Part shown: positions 51,065 to 59,108 of the stretch, piece after piece
Position numbering within the stretch: position 1 is the stretch's first letter
Layout of the letters: every line of letters begins with the position of its first letter
Assembly: GCA_016931175.1 (NCBI GenBank)
Contig: JAFGFH010000026.1
Span: 1 to 64,000, forward strand
Direction of reading: 5' to 3'
DNA length: 64,000 nt
Origin: Nanobdellota archaeon
Lineage (GTDB): Archaea > Nanobdellota > Nanobdellia > Tiddalikarchaeales > Tiddalikarchaeaceae
The notes under the pieces: generated by a model
Seen by the model: only the letters and a program-made list of their open reading frames with translations
Databases searched by the model: none
Told to the model about the DNA's origin: nothing
Translations under genes and position numbers: made by a program

Positions 51065-51764
51065 TGGATAATTTCTTCTTTAAGATTGCAGGGCTTCCAG
51101 CGTATAAACTATTCTTTTTCAAAACACTGTCCTGTTTGACAAAGCTTCCAGCGCCGACGATTACATTGTCTTCAATCGTTACTCCTGGACTTATTATTGA
51201 ATTAGTGCCTATGGTAACATTATTCCCTATCTTCGTCTTCTTCAAATAAACCGTGTCATTAACTATGAAGTGCGCGAGCACTAAAGCATTCTTGCCTATT
51301 ATAACATTGTCTCCTATCTCTGTAAGATAAGGGTCGTTTAAAGGGGTGGAGAACATGATGCCTTTGCCTCTTTTAAGCCCGAATAAGTTAAATAAGAATT
51401 CTGCAATCATTCCTTTAGGTATTAACAATTTGTCAAGAAGTGATTCTATCATCCTGTTCATTATATCATTAAAGCTGAACTGGAAAGTGGCTGGAGTGAT
51501 TTTGTCAAACTTGAATAATCCCTCCTTAATCTTATGATTTAGTATGTTTTCAGCTATCTTAGCTTCAATTATGAATATTGCAACATATAACAAGTACAAT
51601 GATAATGCTACTAGTGGCATGAATATTAAGAAAAAAGGCATGGCAACTATTTTGTAATAAATGTAGAATAAGTAGAAGATTAAGTATAAGGGTATGAGTA
51701 TTAATAAAAAGAATCCTAAAAATGCAATTATTAAAGAACTGTTCCTTAATCCTGTCTTTATCAT
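51054..51764 (-). CDS. Membrane-anchored hexapeptide-repeat acyltransferase
   Basis: 236 residues. Two N-terminal helices (LIIAFLGFFLLILIPLYLIF and LIFMPLVALSLYLLYVAIFI) are followed by a left-handed beta-helix built from hexapeptides: LTEIGDNVIIGKNALVLAHF, KIGNNVTIGTNSIISPGVTI, EDNVIVGAGSFVKQDSVLKK, ending LYAGSPAILKKKL. This is the LbetaH acyltransferase fold that moves acetyl or other acyl groups to sugars or lipids. The acceptor is unknown; membrane anchoring suggests envelope glycans. tRNA-Arg lies immediately upstream. Confidence 0.85.
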   Translation of the reverse strand: MIKTGLRNSSLIIAFLGFFLLILIPLYLIFYLFYIYYKIVAMPFFLIFMPLVALSLYLLYVAIFIIEAKIAENILNHKIKEGLFKFDKITPATFQFSFNDIMNRMIESLLDKLLIPKGMIAEFLFNLFGLKRGKGIMFSTPLNDPYLTEIGDNVIIGKNALVLAHFIVNDTVYLKKTKIGNNVTIGTNSIISPGVTIEDNVIVGAGSFVKQDSVLKKNSLYAGSPAILKKKLSIKR

Positions 51765-51766
51765 AT

Positions 51767-51841
51767 TGACCCGGAAGGGATTTGAACCCTCGACCTCCTG
51801 CTTAGAAGGCAGGCGCTCTATCCAAACTGAGCTACCGGGCC
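51767..51841 (-). tRNA. tRNA-Arg(TCT)
   Basis: 75 bases. Acceptor GGCCCGG pairs with CCGGGTC, D stem GCTC/GAGC, anticodon stem CCTGC/GCAGG around CTTCTAA (anticodon TCT), T arm GAGGG-TTCAAAT-CCCTT. Discriminator A. No intron. Its body is very similar to tRNA-Arg(CCT) at 49409, including the D loop and the whole T arm. Confidence 0.95.
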
Positions 51842-51913
51842 GTAATAATATTTAAGGTGGTTTTAGTTTTTTTAAAGGTAATGTTTTAAAACTATTGGGT
51901 TTTACGATTATAC

Positions 51914-52540
51914 ATGCTCAGTTTAAGCAACTCTTTAAGATTCATGAAGACGCGGGGTTTCAACGTTGTCCGCTTCTACGAGTGCAAGAACAAGAACGAG
52001 TTCTTAAGCGCTTTTGACAAGCTTGACAAACCCATTGTTATGAAGATAGACAGTGAAAAATACACACATAAAACTGAAGTCAGCGGGGTTGTAATGAATA
52101 TTACAGACAAGAGAGAGGCTTTAATGCAGTTCAACAGGTTAATGCTTTTAGGAGAGAGCGTAGTTGTTCAGGAACAACTCAAAGGTGTTGAATTAATACT
52201 TGGAGTAACGAATGACACCTCTTTTGGAACGCTTATAATGTTCGGAATGGGAGGAGTTTTTGTTGAATTATTACAGGACGTTAGCTTCAGAGCATGCCCT
52301 ATCAACTTACAAGACGCTGAGGAGATGATTAATGATTTAAAGATGAAGGAATTGCTTAACGGGTTCAGGAACCAGCCAAAAGTGAACAAGACACTGCTTA
52401 AGAGGTTACTGGTTAAATTATCAAAGTTCGCAGTAGAGAATAAAGTATTAACACTTGATTTGAACCCAATAATCTTTGACAAGAACAATTATTACATAGT
52501 AGACGCTAGGATGGATACTTTAACTAATACTGAACATTGA
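51914..52540 (+). CDS. acdB: ADP-forming acetyl-CoA synthetase, beta (ATP-grasp) subunit
   Basis: 208 residues. ATP-grasp landmarks: KPIVMKIDSEKYTHKTEVSG (H-K-T-E-V-x-G), VVVQEQLKGVELILGVTND, TSFGTLIMFGMGGVFVELLQ, DVSFRACPINLQDAEEM, and VLTLDLNPIIF near the end (LDLNP). These are the beta-subunit features of ACD, which makes ATP from acyl-CoA. The partner alpha gene is at 53680, on the other strand and separated by a membrane-protein gene. The 3' end overlaps that gene by 21 bases. Confidence 0.88.
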   Translation: MLSLSNSLRFMKTRGFNVVRFYECKNKNEFLSAFDKLDKPIVMKIDSEKYTHKTEVSGVVMNITDKREALMQFNRLMLLGESVVVQEQLKGVELILGVTNDTSFGTLIMFGMGGVFVELLQDVSFRACPINLQDAEEMINDLKMKELLNGFRNQPKVNKTLLKRLLVKLSKFAVENKVLTLDLNPIIFDKNNYYIVDARMDTLTNTEH

Positions 52541-53653
52541 ATAATAATCGTTCTGCCATACGAGAATATGATTCTCTTCAAGCATTTCCTTCTCATTGCT
52601 TTGAGGATTGCACATCTTGCAGAATAAGACGTAACTAATATTCTTGCCTGTTAAGAAATCATCATAGTCTTGGACAGTGTCCCAGTAAGTCTTAACCATG
52701 TGCTGAGGATTATTCTCCCTGAAACTGCCTGCTTCAAGATTATAACCCTGGTAAGGGAGGACGAAAACGCTTGGCAAGTATAAGTAATCAACCACTCTTA
52801 ATGTGCCGTTAATTACTGGGATTCCTTCAAACATTGTAAAATCAACAACGTTTGTCGGCTGGAAGACTAGAACGTAAATAGTTAGAGTTATCAGAATAGG
52901 AATGCATATTAATAATATTATCAATAATGTTGGTATTGTAATCTTGTACTGAGTAATGTCCCTGACAATCTTGTAATCTTTAATGTTTATCTTATTATGC
53001 GCTGTTAAGATTAGTATGGGAAGCAAGTTCAACACTACCCTTGCAACACCCATGAAAATAGTATAGATTGGAATAAATATTCCTTGCGTGAATACTTTGC
53101 TTGCTATTATGTAAAAAGAGAGTATTAAAGCTTCAGGAATTACTAAAGCAGGAACTTTTACAACGAAGAACAAAGAAGATATTAAAGTGTAAGGGTGATT
53201 AAATGCTGAGATTAGCAGTGCTACTGGCCACCAATTCTTCTTGTTATAATAAGCATAACTGGCTATCCAGAACAAGAAGTTGCTGAAATGAGCAGGGTAA
53301 GCGTCAAATATTGTGAAGAAATAATTCAAAAATATGAGGCAGCTGACCCACCTGTCCTGCTTGAACCATTTAATTAAGATAATATAAGTGATTATTAGCA
53401 TTAATGCTTGTATTACACTAATACTGTGTATGTCGAAAAAGAACCATAAAAGTCCTGCTAGTGCGTAAGCAGGTATTCCATAAGCGTAAGTTATCTGGCT
53501 TCCAAAGTAAGGGTCCTGGCTCATGTATCTCCCTTCTTTTATCATCTGGTAATATAACCAGCCGTTATGAGCGTGATGCGTGAAGTCTAATCCTGTAAAG
53601 AATATAGAACCTACTACTATTAATAAGAAGATAAAGCTTATTCTGAATTTCAT
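52520..53653 (-). CDS. Polytopic membrane protein (GT-C glycosyltransferase-like)
   Basis: 377 residues with about nine to ten helices. The N-terminal loop carries DFTHHAHNGWLYYQMIKEGR and MSQDPYFGSQITYAYGIPAY, similar in style to the first external loop of GT-C glycosyltransferases, where an acidic residue is catalytic. The C-terminal 110 residues form a soluble external domain (YLPSVFVLPYQGYNLEAGSF, YVLFCKMCNPQSNEKEMLEE). Family assignment is tentative. It lies between the two ACD genes and shares the strand of the alpha gene. Confidence 0.6.
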   Translation of the reverse strand: MKFRISFIFLLIVVGSIFFTGLDFTHHAHNGWLYYQMIKEGRYMSQDPYFGSQITYAYGIPAYALAGLLWFFFDIHSISVIQALMLIITYIILIKWFKQDRWVSCLIFLNYFFTIFDAYPAHFSNFLFWIASYAYYNKKNWWPVALLISAFNHPYTLISSLFFVVKVPALVIPEALILSFYIIASKVFTQGIFIPIYTIFMGVARVVLNLLPILILTAHNKINIKDYKIVRDITQYKITIPTLLIILLICIPILITLTIYVLVFQPTNVVDFTMFEGIPVINGTLRVVDYLYLPSVFVLPYQGYNLEAGSFRENNPQHMVKTYWDTVQDYDDFLTGKNISYVLFCKMCNPQSNEKEMLEENHILVWQNDYYSMFSIS

Positions 53654-53679
53654 TAACTTAATACTTTAATACTAGTATT

Positions 53680-55011
53680 TTAAAAACTTACTAGTTTAGA
53701 CACTAGTCTTGCGAAATCATAAGGTTCTTTGAAGTTGATAATGTTACTATTATTAAGAATTGCTTTCGCCTTTTCCACTCTTTCCCCTCCCATAAAGCAA
53801 GCGAAAACGGTTTTATCCTTTTCCTTGTTAGCGTATTGTACGAGTGCTTCAGCAGTCTCTTCAGGCTCAGTCATGTCCTGAGGAGTTAATATGCAGAATA
53901 ATATGTCAAAAAAGTTCTGTTTTGAAAGAATTGATAACACACTCTTGTACCTGTCACTTTTAGCATCTCCTATAACATCAATAGGGTTGCTCTTACTCCA
54001 ATTGCTTGGAAGAACAGATTCAAGCTTTTTCTCAACAGGTTTAGGCAGTCCAGTCAATTCTAAACCTTTCTCTTCGCAGCTGTCGCTCGCTAATACGCCA
54101 GGTCCTCCAGCATTAGTAAGCACACATACCTTATTCGAGTTAGGCTTCTTAATCTTCCTTAACAAGTCTGCAAGGAAAAACATCTCTTCAATATTATCAA
54201 CTGTGAAGACTTTGAACTGTTTGAAAACCCCGTTATAAACCTTATTGCTTCCAGCAAGACTGCCAGTATGGCTAGTTATTGCCTTCTCACCACTCTTAGT
54301 CCTGCCTGCCTTTAATACAATAACCGGCTTCTTAACGTGTTTAACAACTCTTAAAAACTGCTTACCTTTCTTCAAACCTTCAACGTATAAGCAGATAACA
54401 TCTGTTTCAGGATCCTGATTCAAATACTCTACTATCTCGTAAAAGTAAGTGTTTAACATGTTGCCAACGCTTACGAATTTGCTAAAACCCTTGCCTTCCT
54501 TAATCGCCTGGTCCAAGACTGCAACCCCTAAAGCTCCTGATTGGCTTACGAAGGCTACTTTGTCATAATTAGGAGTTCCATTGAAGAAGCTCGCGTTGAG
54601 CTTGTTCTTTGTATTAATTACTCCTAAACAATTAGGACCTAACACTTCAATTTTATAATCAGAGCATATCTTGCAAATCTTGTCATCTAATTCCTTGTTC
54701 CCAACCTCTCCGAACCCAGCGCTTATTATAATAACTGCTTTAATACTCTTCTTGCCGCAGTCTTCCAAAGCTGCTGGAACGAACTGGGCAGGAATGCAAA
54801 TCACTGCTAAGTCAACATCACCTTTATAATCCGTTACTCGCTCGTAAACCCTTACTAATCCTATTATCCTGCTGTTAATATTAACTGGAATAACCTTGAA
54901 ACTATTGCCTAAGAGGTTGTTGTAAACAACGTTGCCTACTTTTCCTTTCTTAGCACTGGCTCCTATAACTGCAATAGTGCCTGGGTTAAATAAGGCGTCA
55001 AAAAAGTGCAT
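53680..55011 (-). CDS. acdA: ADP-forming acetyl-CoA synthetase, alpha subunit
   Basis: 443 residues. CoA-binding domain: FFDALFNPGTIAVIGASAKK, VDLAVICIPAQFVPAALEDC, IIISAGFGEVGNKELDD, LGPNCLGVINTKNKLNASFF. Ligase domain: VAFVSQSGALGVAVLDQAIK and the phospho-His region RTKSGEKAITSHTGSLAGSN (His in TSHTGS), then VCVLTNAGGPGVLASD. With AcdB it converts acetyl-CoA, ADP and phosphate to acetate and ATP, a main energy route in fermenting archaea. Confidence 0.92.
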   Translation of the reverse strand: MHFFDALFNPGTIAVIGASAKKGKVGNVVYNNLLGNSFKVIPVNINSRIIGLVRVYERVTDYKGDVDLAVICIPAQFVPAALEDCGKKSIKAVIIISAGFGEVGNKELDDKICKICSDYKIEVLGPNCLGVINTKNKLNASFFNGTPNYDKVAFVSQSGALGVAVLDQAIKEGKGFSKFVSVGNMLNTYFYEIVEYLNQDPETDVICLYVEGLKKGKQFLRVVKHVKKPVIVLKAGRTKSGEKAITSHTGSLAGSNKVYNGVFKQFKVFTVDNIEEMFFLADLLRKIKKPNSNKVCVLTNAGGPGVLASDSCEEKGLELTGLPKPVEKKLESVLPSNWSKSNPIDVIGDAKSDRYKSVLSILSKQNFFDILFCILTPQDMTEPEETAEALVQYANKEKDKTVFACFMGGERVEKAKAILNNSNIINFKEPYDFARLVSKLVSF

Positions 55012-55091
55012 AGATAAATGAATTACTCTATCATTTTAAAACATTACTTCTAATACCCTGCTAAAAAACACAAAAAAAAGAATTACAATTA

Positions 55092-55253
55092 TTAAAAACC
55101 GAATATGTTCGTTAAGCGAAGCATAACGACTAGTATTATTAAAACAAGAGTTAAGACTATCACCTGGTTAGGTGTTAAGTTAGTCTTTGATGCAGTATCA
55201 TCAAAGTATTGCACTATGCCTCCTGAACTAACAGGCAAATTAGTCTTCTTCAT
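55092..55253 (-). CDS. Preprotein translocase subunit Sec61-beta (SecG-type)
   Basis: 53 residues: MKKTNLPVSSGGIVQYFDDT, then ASKTNLTPNQ and one helix VIVLTLVLIILVVMLRLTNI. The S-GG-V-YFD motif, the T/S-P-x-x-V turn and a single C-terminal helix are the archaeal Sec61-beta pattern. It is the small third subunit of the SecYE channel. It starts 3 bases after the stop of the zinc-ribbon gene upstream. Confidence 0.9.
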   Translation of the reverse strand: MKKTNLPVSSGGIVQYFDDTASKTNLTPNQVIVLTLVLIILVVMLRLTNIFGF

Positions 55254-55256
55254 ATT

Positions 55257-55427
55257 TTAATATTCATCTCCGAAGTCGTCGATTGAGTCGTCATCATTCT
55301 CATGCTGTTTGCACATATCGCAGACCTTGCTTGCAGTGTCCCCGCAGAACTCGCAGAACTCTACGCCGCATTGCGAACAAACAACTGTGTCCTCTACTTC
55401 CCTATCGCAAATTTCACATATTGCCAT
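55257..55427 (-). CDS. Small zinc-ribbon protein (56 aa)
   Basis: I start at the ATG 55427 (MAICEICDREVEDTVVCSQC); a TTG 18 bases upstream is the alternative. Eight Cys in four CxxC pairs, CEIC, CSQC, CEFC and CDMC, make a double zinc site of B-box or ribbon type, followed by a very acidic tail (HENDDDSIDDFGDE). Co-transcribed with Sec61-beta 3 bases later. Partner unknown. Confidence 0.7.
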   Translation of the reverse strand: MAICEICDREVEDTVVCSQCGVEFCEFCGDTASKVCDMCKQHENDDDSIDDFGDEY

Positions 55428-55507
55428 AAGTTCAAAACTTACCAATAGTGTATTTTAAATCTATCGGTGAGAAAAGTTTTTAAAGAGAAACGCTTATTGT
55501 AAGGCTC

Positions 55508-55963
55508 ATGAATCTCGTGGACTTTATAAAATTAGAAGGAATAAATGTTATACCTAAAGGGAATGAAATCAGCACTACTGGAGTAATCAAATTTCTTGAG
55601 AAACAAGACGTTTCTAATCCTAAAATTAGTGTTCTACCTGCAGTGCACTACTTTAAGGTTGGAGGTTTTATGCAAGAGTTTTCACCTACTTTTAACAATG
55701 GGGCATGCTACCAGATAGGATTATTTTTCAAAGGAGTATTATATGAGATAACAGAGTATGTAAGGTTAAAGATGTCTCAGGAAAATAAAGAAATAATAAA
55801 ATTTTCTGGAAAGTTTAATCAAGACGTTTGTGTTGAAGATTTAAAACATTATATTACTAATATATCTACAGAAGGACCGTTCCTAACATTAAATGTAAAT
55901 AATTTAACCTTATTGGATCAGTTAGGAAACCCTATTCAAACGATTAAATTCGGACAAGAATGA
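55508..55963 (+). CDS. Hypothetical protein (151 aa)
   Basis: 151 residues, beta-rich and unrecognised: NLVDFIKLEGINVIPKGNEI, VHYFKVGGFMQEFSPTFNNG, IGLFFKGVLYEITEYVRLKM, FLTLNVNNLTLLDQLGNPIQ. No signal peptide or membrane segment. A TATA-like TTTTTAAAGAG lies about 25-35 bases upstream. Divergent from the zinc-ribbon/Sec61-beta pair. Confidence 0.6.
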   Translation: MNLVDFIKLEGINVIPKGNEISTTGVIKFLEKQDVSNPKISVLPAVHYFKVGGFMQEFSPTFNNGACYQIGLFFKGVLYEITEYVRLKMSQENKEIIKFSGKFNQDVCVEDLKHYITNISTEGPFLTLNVNNLTLLDQLGNPIQTIKFGQE

Positions 55964-55969
55964 GAAAAG

Positions 55970-55979
55970 TTTTTAAAAG
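55970..55979 (+). promoter_or_regulatory. TATA box of the S19e-FtsY operon
   Basis: TTTTTAAAAG lies 26-35 bases before the S19e ATG at 56005, the usual distance for a nearly leaderless archaeal transcript. The following genes are spaced by 0-10 bases or overlap, so this promoter probably serves the run to ftsY. Confidence 0.55.
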
Positions 55980-56004
55980 AATAATCGTTCTTCCATAGTT
56001 AAAT

Positions 56005-56442
56005 ATGGTAAATGTTTACGATGTAGAACCGGAAAAGCTGATTAATGGCTTAAAAGAAGAATTGAAGAAGAATCCTTCAATTAAGCCTGAAGATTGGAGC
56101 AGATTTGTTAAGACAGGTATGAGCAAGGAGATGCCTCCAATACAGGAAGATTTCTGGTACATCAGGGCTGCTAGTATTCTAAGAAGCTTGTACGTTCACG
56201 GGCCTAAAGGTGTTCAAAGATTAAGGACTAAATACGGCGGAAGGAAGAACAGGGGAGTTGTTCAGGAGAAGGTTTTCAAAGGCGGCGGGAAGATTATAAG
56301 AACTATTCTTCAGCAATTAGAGAAGGAAGGCATGGTTGAACATATTATGAAGAACGGCAAGAAAGGAAGGCAATTAACTCCTAAGGCTGTTAAATTATTA
56401 GATAATACTGCTTATAAGGTGAGTAAGGTTGACAAGAAATAA
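56005..56442 (+). CDS. Ribosomal protein S19e
   Basis: 145 residues matching archaeal S19e: MVNVYDVEPEKLINGLKEEL, DWSRFVKTGMSKEMPPIQED, FWYIRAASILRSLYVHGPKG, VQRLRTKYGGRKNRGVVQEK and GKIIRTILQQLEKEGMVEH. Small-subunit protein. First gene of an operon with L39e, L31e, aIF6, prefoldin alpha and ftsY, an order seen across archaea. Confidence 0.95.
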   Translation: MVNVYDVEPEKLINGLKEELKKNPSIKPEDWSRFVKTGMSKEMPPIQEDFWYIRAASILRSLYVHGPKGVQRLRTKYGGRKNRGVVQEKVFKGGGKIIRTILQQLEKEGMVEHIMKNGKKGRQLTPKAVKLLDNTAYKVSKVDKK

Positions 56443-56443
56443 G

Positions 56444-56614
56444 GTGTCCAGTCTTAAAACTAAACTAGTGAGTGCTAAGAGAAGTTACAGAGTAGCTCCG
56501 AGGTGGATTGTTTTAAGAAAGTATGGCGGGTTGAAGAGGAGCATGCACGTTTCAAGCTGGAGAGTTAATCCTAAGATGAGAAGGCATTGGAGAAAAAAGA
56601 AGATAAAGGTGTAA
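56444..56614 (+). CDS. Ribosomal protein L39e
   Basis: 56 residues from GTG 56444, one base after the S19e stop: MSSLKTKLVSAKRSYRVAPR, WIVLRKYGGLKRSMHVSSWR, then MRRHWRKKKIKV. P-W-x-x-L-R and the end RRHWR-x-K are the L39e signature. It is a few residues longer than usual because of an insert before RRHWR. A TTG at 56429 would overlap S19e and is less likely. Confidence 0.9.
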   Translation: MSSLKTKLVSAKRSYRVAPRWIVLRKYGGLKRSMHVSSWRVNPKMRRHWRKKKIKV

Positions 56615-56618
56615 ATTA

Positions 56619-57107
56619 ATGGTTAAAGATTTTGAAATTAGAAGGTATAATATTCATTTGACTAAGGATGTTTCAAGAGTTCCTATTAACAGGAAAGCTA
56701 GCAGGGCAATAGTTACTATCAAAAAATTTATTGAAAAGAACACTCGTGCTGAGAAAGGCAGCGTGTTAATAGGCAATGAGTTAAACGAAGCATTATGGAA
56801 CAGGAGCAGAAGCAGGCCGCCAGCGAAGGTCAGCGTCTTTGTTCAAAACCTTAAAGATGGGAAAGTCTTCGTTAACTTGGAAGGAGCACCTCTTTACGTG
56901 AAGAAGGAGAAGAAAGAGAAGAAGGAGAAAGAGGATAAGAAAGGCAAAGGTTTGGAAGAATTAACTGAGGATTTCAAGACGGACAAGGAAAAAGAAGAAG
57001 GTAAAAAAGACAAGAAGAAAGAGTCTGAGAAGAAAGAAAAAGTTGCTGTTAAAACAGAGAAGAAGTCAGAGCCTAAAAAGAAAACTGCTAAGCCTAAGAA
57101 GAAGTAA
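56619..57107 (+). CDS. Ribosomal protein L31e with long Lys/Glu tail
   Basis: 162 residues. The first 92 are a normal L31e: RRYNIHLTKDVSRVPINRKA, AIVTIKKFIEKNTRAEKGSV, NRSRSRPPAKVSVFVQNLKD, LEGAPLYVKK. The rest, about 70 residues, is nearly all Lys and Glu with some Asp, Ser and Pro and is probably disordered. L31e sits near the exit tunnel, where factors dock. The tail is unusual; see findings. Confidence 0.92.
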   Translation: MVKDFEIRRYNIHLTKDVSRVPINRKASRAIVTIKKFIEKNTRAEKGSVLIGNELNEALWNRSRSRPPAKVSVFVQNLKDGKVFVNLEGAPLYVKKEKKEKKEKEDKKGKGLEELTEDFKTDKEKEEGKKDKKKESEKKEKVAVKTEKKSEPKKKTAKPKKK

Positions 57108-57117
57108 AAGTATAGTC

Positions 57118-57774
57118 ATGCAATTAATTAATTTTTACAATAACCCTAATGTTGGTTTGTTCTTTTACACAACAGACGAGATTACAATAGTGCCCACGAT
57201 AACGTCTGAAGAGGTTAAGAAGATTATTAAGAAGGAGTTGCAGACTGAGATAATAGTTTCTAATGTTTACAGCTCAAACGTTTTAAGCATATTCTTGAAC
57301 GGGAATAACAAGTTCTTGTTCGCTCCTGATATAATAAATGAGTCTGAAAAGAAGACATTATCCAGTATTAAGGGTTTAAAGCTCGTAATTCTTAAGACCA
57401 GGCTTAACGCTTTAGGCAATAATATGTGTTTCAAGGATGACTTGGTCGTGGTGAATCCTAATTTTGAGGAGGAAGTAATTAAGCAGTTAGAGTCATTAAA
57501 GTTTAAGGTGTTAAAATCCTCTGTTGCAGGAGTAGGTACTGTCGGCGCTAACCTCGTAATTTTTGGAAAGAAGGCGATTGTTAACCCTGCTATTAAGCCA
57601 AAGGAGAGGGAGGAGATTACTAAATTCTTGGGAGTAGAGTTAGAATCTGCCACTGTTAATAATAAGAGCAATATTGTTAAAGCTGGGTTAGTATTTAATA
57701 AGAATGGGGTTATTGTGTCAAACGCTATGACAGGTCCTGAAATGATGGTTATAGAAGGTGCTTGGAATGAGTGA
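57118..57774 (+). CDS. Translation factor aIF6
   Basis: 218 residues from ATG 57118, the normal length: NFYNNPNVGLFFYTTDEITI, then five pseudo-repeats ending in segments such as VGTVGANLVIFGKKAIVNPA and VKAGLVFNKNGVIVSNAMTG, PEMMVIEGAW. The frame is open further upstream into L31e, but only this start gives the proper N-terminus. aIF6 binds the large subunit and prevents premature subunit joining. Confidence 0.93.
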   Translation: MQLINFYNNPNVGLFFYTTDEITIVPTITSEEVKKIIKKELQTEIIVSNVYSSNVLSIFLNGNNKFLFAPDIINESEKKTLSSIKGLKLVILKTRLNALGNNMCFKDDLVVVNPNFEEEVIKQLESLKFKVLKSSVAGVGTVGANLVIFGKKAIVNPAIKPKEREEITKFLGVELESATVNNKSNIVKAGLVFNKNGVIVSNAMTGPEMMVIEGAWNE

Positions 57775-58204
57775 TATGGATAAGGAAAAGAAGCAACAGT
57801 TATTGCAGCAGTTAGGTTACGAGTTTGAAGGTTTAAGGCAGCAATTAGCAGGCATTGATGCTGAACTTCAAGAGCTGAACTTGCGAATATCAGAGTTTGA
57901 ACGCGCCAAGGAGACTTTATCTGCTTTAAGCAATAGCAAAAAGGATGAGGAGATGCTCGTGCCTTTAAGCGAGGGATTATTCATTAAAGCTAACATTAAG
58001 AATGTTAAGGAAGTACTTGTTGGTGTTGGCAGCGGCGTAGTCGTAGGAAAAGATATGATGAAGGCTAAGGATTACGTTCAGGAAAGGATTGACGAAGCGG
58101 ATAATTTGATTAACAGGTTGAATAGTAATGCTCAATACTTCGTTGCGAGGATGCGCGAGTTAGAGCCTGAATTGCAGAGATTAACTCTTGAACTTAGAAG
58201 GTGA
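57767..58204 (+). CDS. Prefoldin alpha subunit
   Basis: About 145 residues from ATG 57767, overlapping the aIF6 stop. Two long coiled coils (QQLLQQLGYEFEGLRQQLAG, ISEFERAKETLSAL and MVLERIDEADNLINRLNSNA-like C-terminal helix) flank the beta hairpins MLVPLSEGLFIKANIKNVKE and VLVGVGSGVVVGKDMMKAKD. These are hallmarks of prefoldin alpha. The hexamer carries unfolded proteins to the thermosome. In many archaea an LX/L18a gene lies between aIF6 and this gene; here it is absent. Confidence 0.92.
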   Translation: MSDMDKEKKQQLLQQLGYEFEGLRQQLAGIDAELQELNLRISEFERAKETLSALSNSKKDEEMLVPLSEGLFIKANIKNVKEVLVGVGSGVVVGKDMMKAKDYVQERIDEADNLINRLNSNAQYFVARMRELEPELQRLTLELRR

Positions 58205-58211
58205 AATAGTC

Positions 58212-59108
58212 TTGTTTGATTTCTTAAAGAAGAAGATTGAAAGCGTTTTCAAAAAAGTTGAAAAAGTAGTTACTGAGAAGACCTTGGACCAGAAGAGTTT
58301 TGACACCATATTCTGGGAGTTTGAATTATTACTATTGCAGTCCAATGTCAGTGCTGAAGTAATCAGTAAGGTAAAGGAGGAATTAAGCAGTGAATTAGTA
58401 GGCAAGAGTGTTAAGAGGAACTTCAAGCAAGTAATCAGTTCAGCTTTGCGTAAGGCGTTCAATGACGTATTAATTGAAGTTAAGGAGACTGATTTTTTGA
58501 AGAGTATTAAAGCTAAGAAGCCTTTTATTATAATGATTGTTGGTGTTAACGGGAGCGGGAAGACTACAACGATTAGTAAATTAGTGCAATATTTTAAGAA
58601 GAACAAGTTATCCTGCGTCTTGGCTGCTGGTGATACTTTCAGGGCTGCGAGCATTGAACAATTGAAGCACCACGGTGACAAGTTAAGTGTTCACGTAGTA
58701 GCTGGCGGTTACGGGAGTGACAGTGCGAGCATTGGTTACGACGCTGTTAAGTATGCTGAGAAGAATAAGACTAATGTTGTACTCATTGACACTGCAGGGA
58801 GGTTGCATTCTAATACTAATTTAATGGACGAGTTGCATAAGGTTAAGAAGGTGAACAATCCTGATATTACAATCTTCGTTGCTGACGCGTTAACAGGCAA
58901 CGACGTCGTAGAACAGGCGAAGAAGTTCAACGAGCAAATCAGGGTAGACTATGTAGTTTTAACGAAGACTGACGTGGATGATAAGGGAGGAGCAATACTA
59001 AGCGTTGGTTACACTATTAAAAAACCAATACTGTTCCTCGGCACAGGCCAAGAATATAAGGACTTGAAAGTCTTCACAAAAGAAGACGTATTAAAGAAGT
59101 TGTTTTAA
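58212..59108 (+). CDS. ftsY: Signal recognition particle receptor FtsY
   Basis: 298 residues from TTG 58212 (MFDFLKKKIESVFKKVEKVV), with GGTGA about 9 bases upstream; a TTG 24 bases earlier lies inside prefoldin. N domain helices, then the G domain: IMIVGVNGSGKTTTISKLVQ, VLAAGDTFRAASIEQLKHHG, VVLIDTAGRLHSNTNLMDEL, VVLTKTDVDDKGGAILSVGY. The acidic A domain is minimal. FtsY docks SRP-bound ribosomes at the membrane. The 3' end overlaps the next convergent gene by 4 bases. Confidence 0.95.
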   Translation: MFDFLKKKIESVFKKVEKVVTEKTLDQKSFDTIFWEFELLLLQSNVSAEVISKVKEELSSELVGKSVKRNFKQVISSALRKAFNDVLIEVKETDFLKSIKAKKPFIIMIVGVNGSGKTTTISKLVQYFKKNKLSCVLAAGDTFRAASIEQLKHHGDKLSVHVVAGGYGSDSASIGYDAVKYAEKNKTNVVLIDTAGRLHSNTNLMDELHKVKKVNNPDITIFVADALTGNDVVEQAKKFNEQIRVDYVVLTKTDVDDKGGAILSVGYTIKKPILFLGTGQEYKDLKVFTKEDVLKKLF

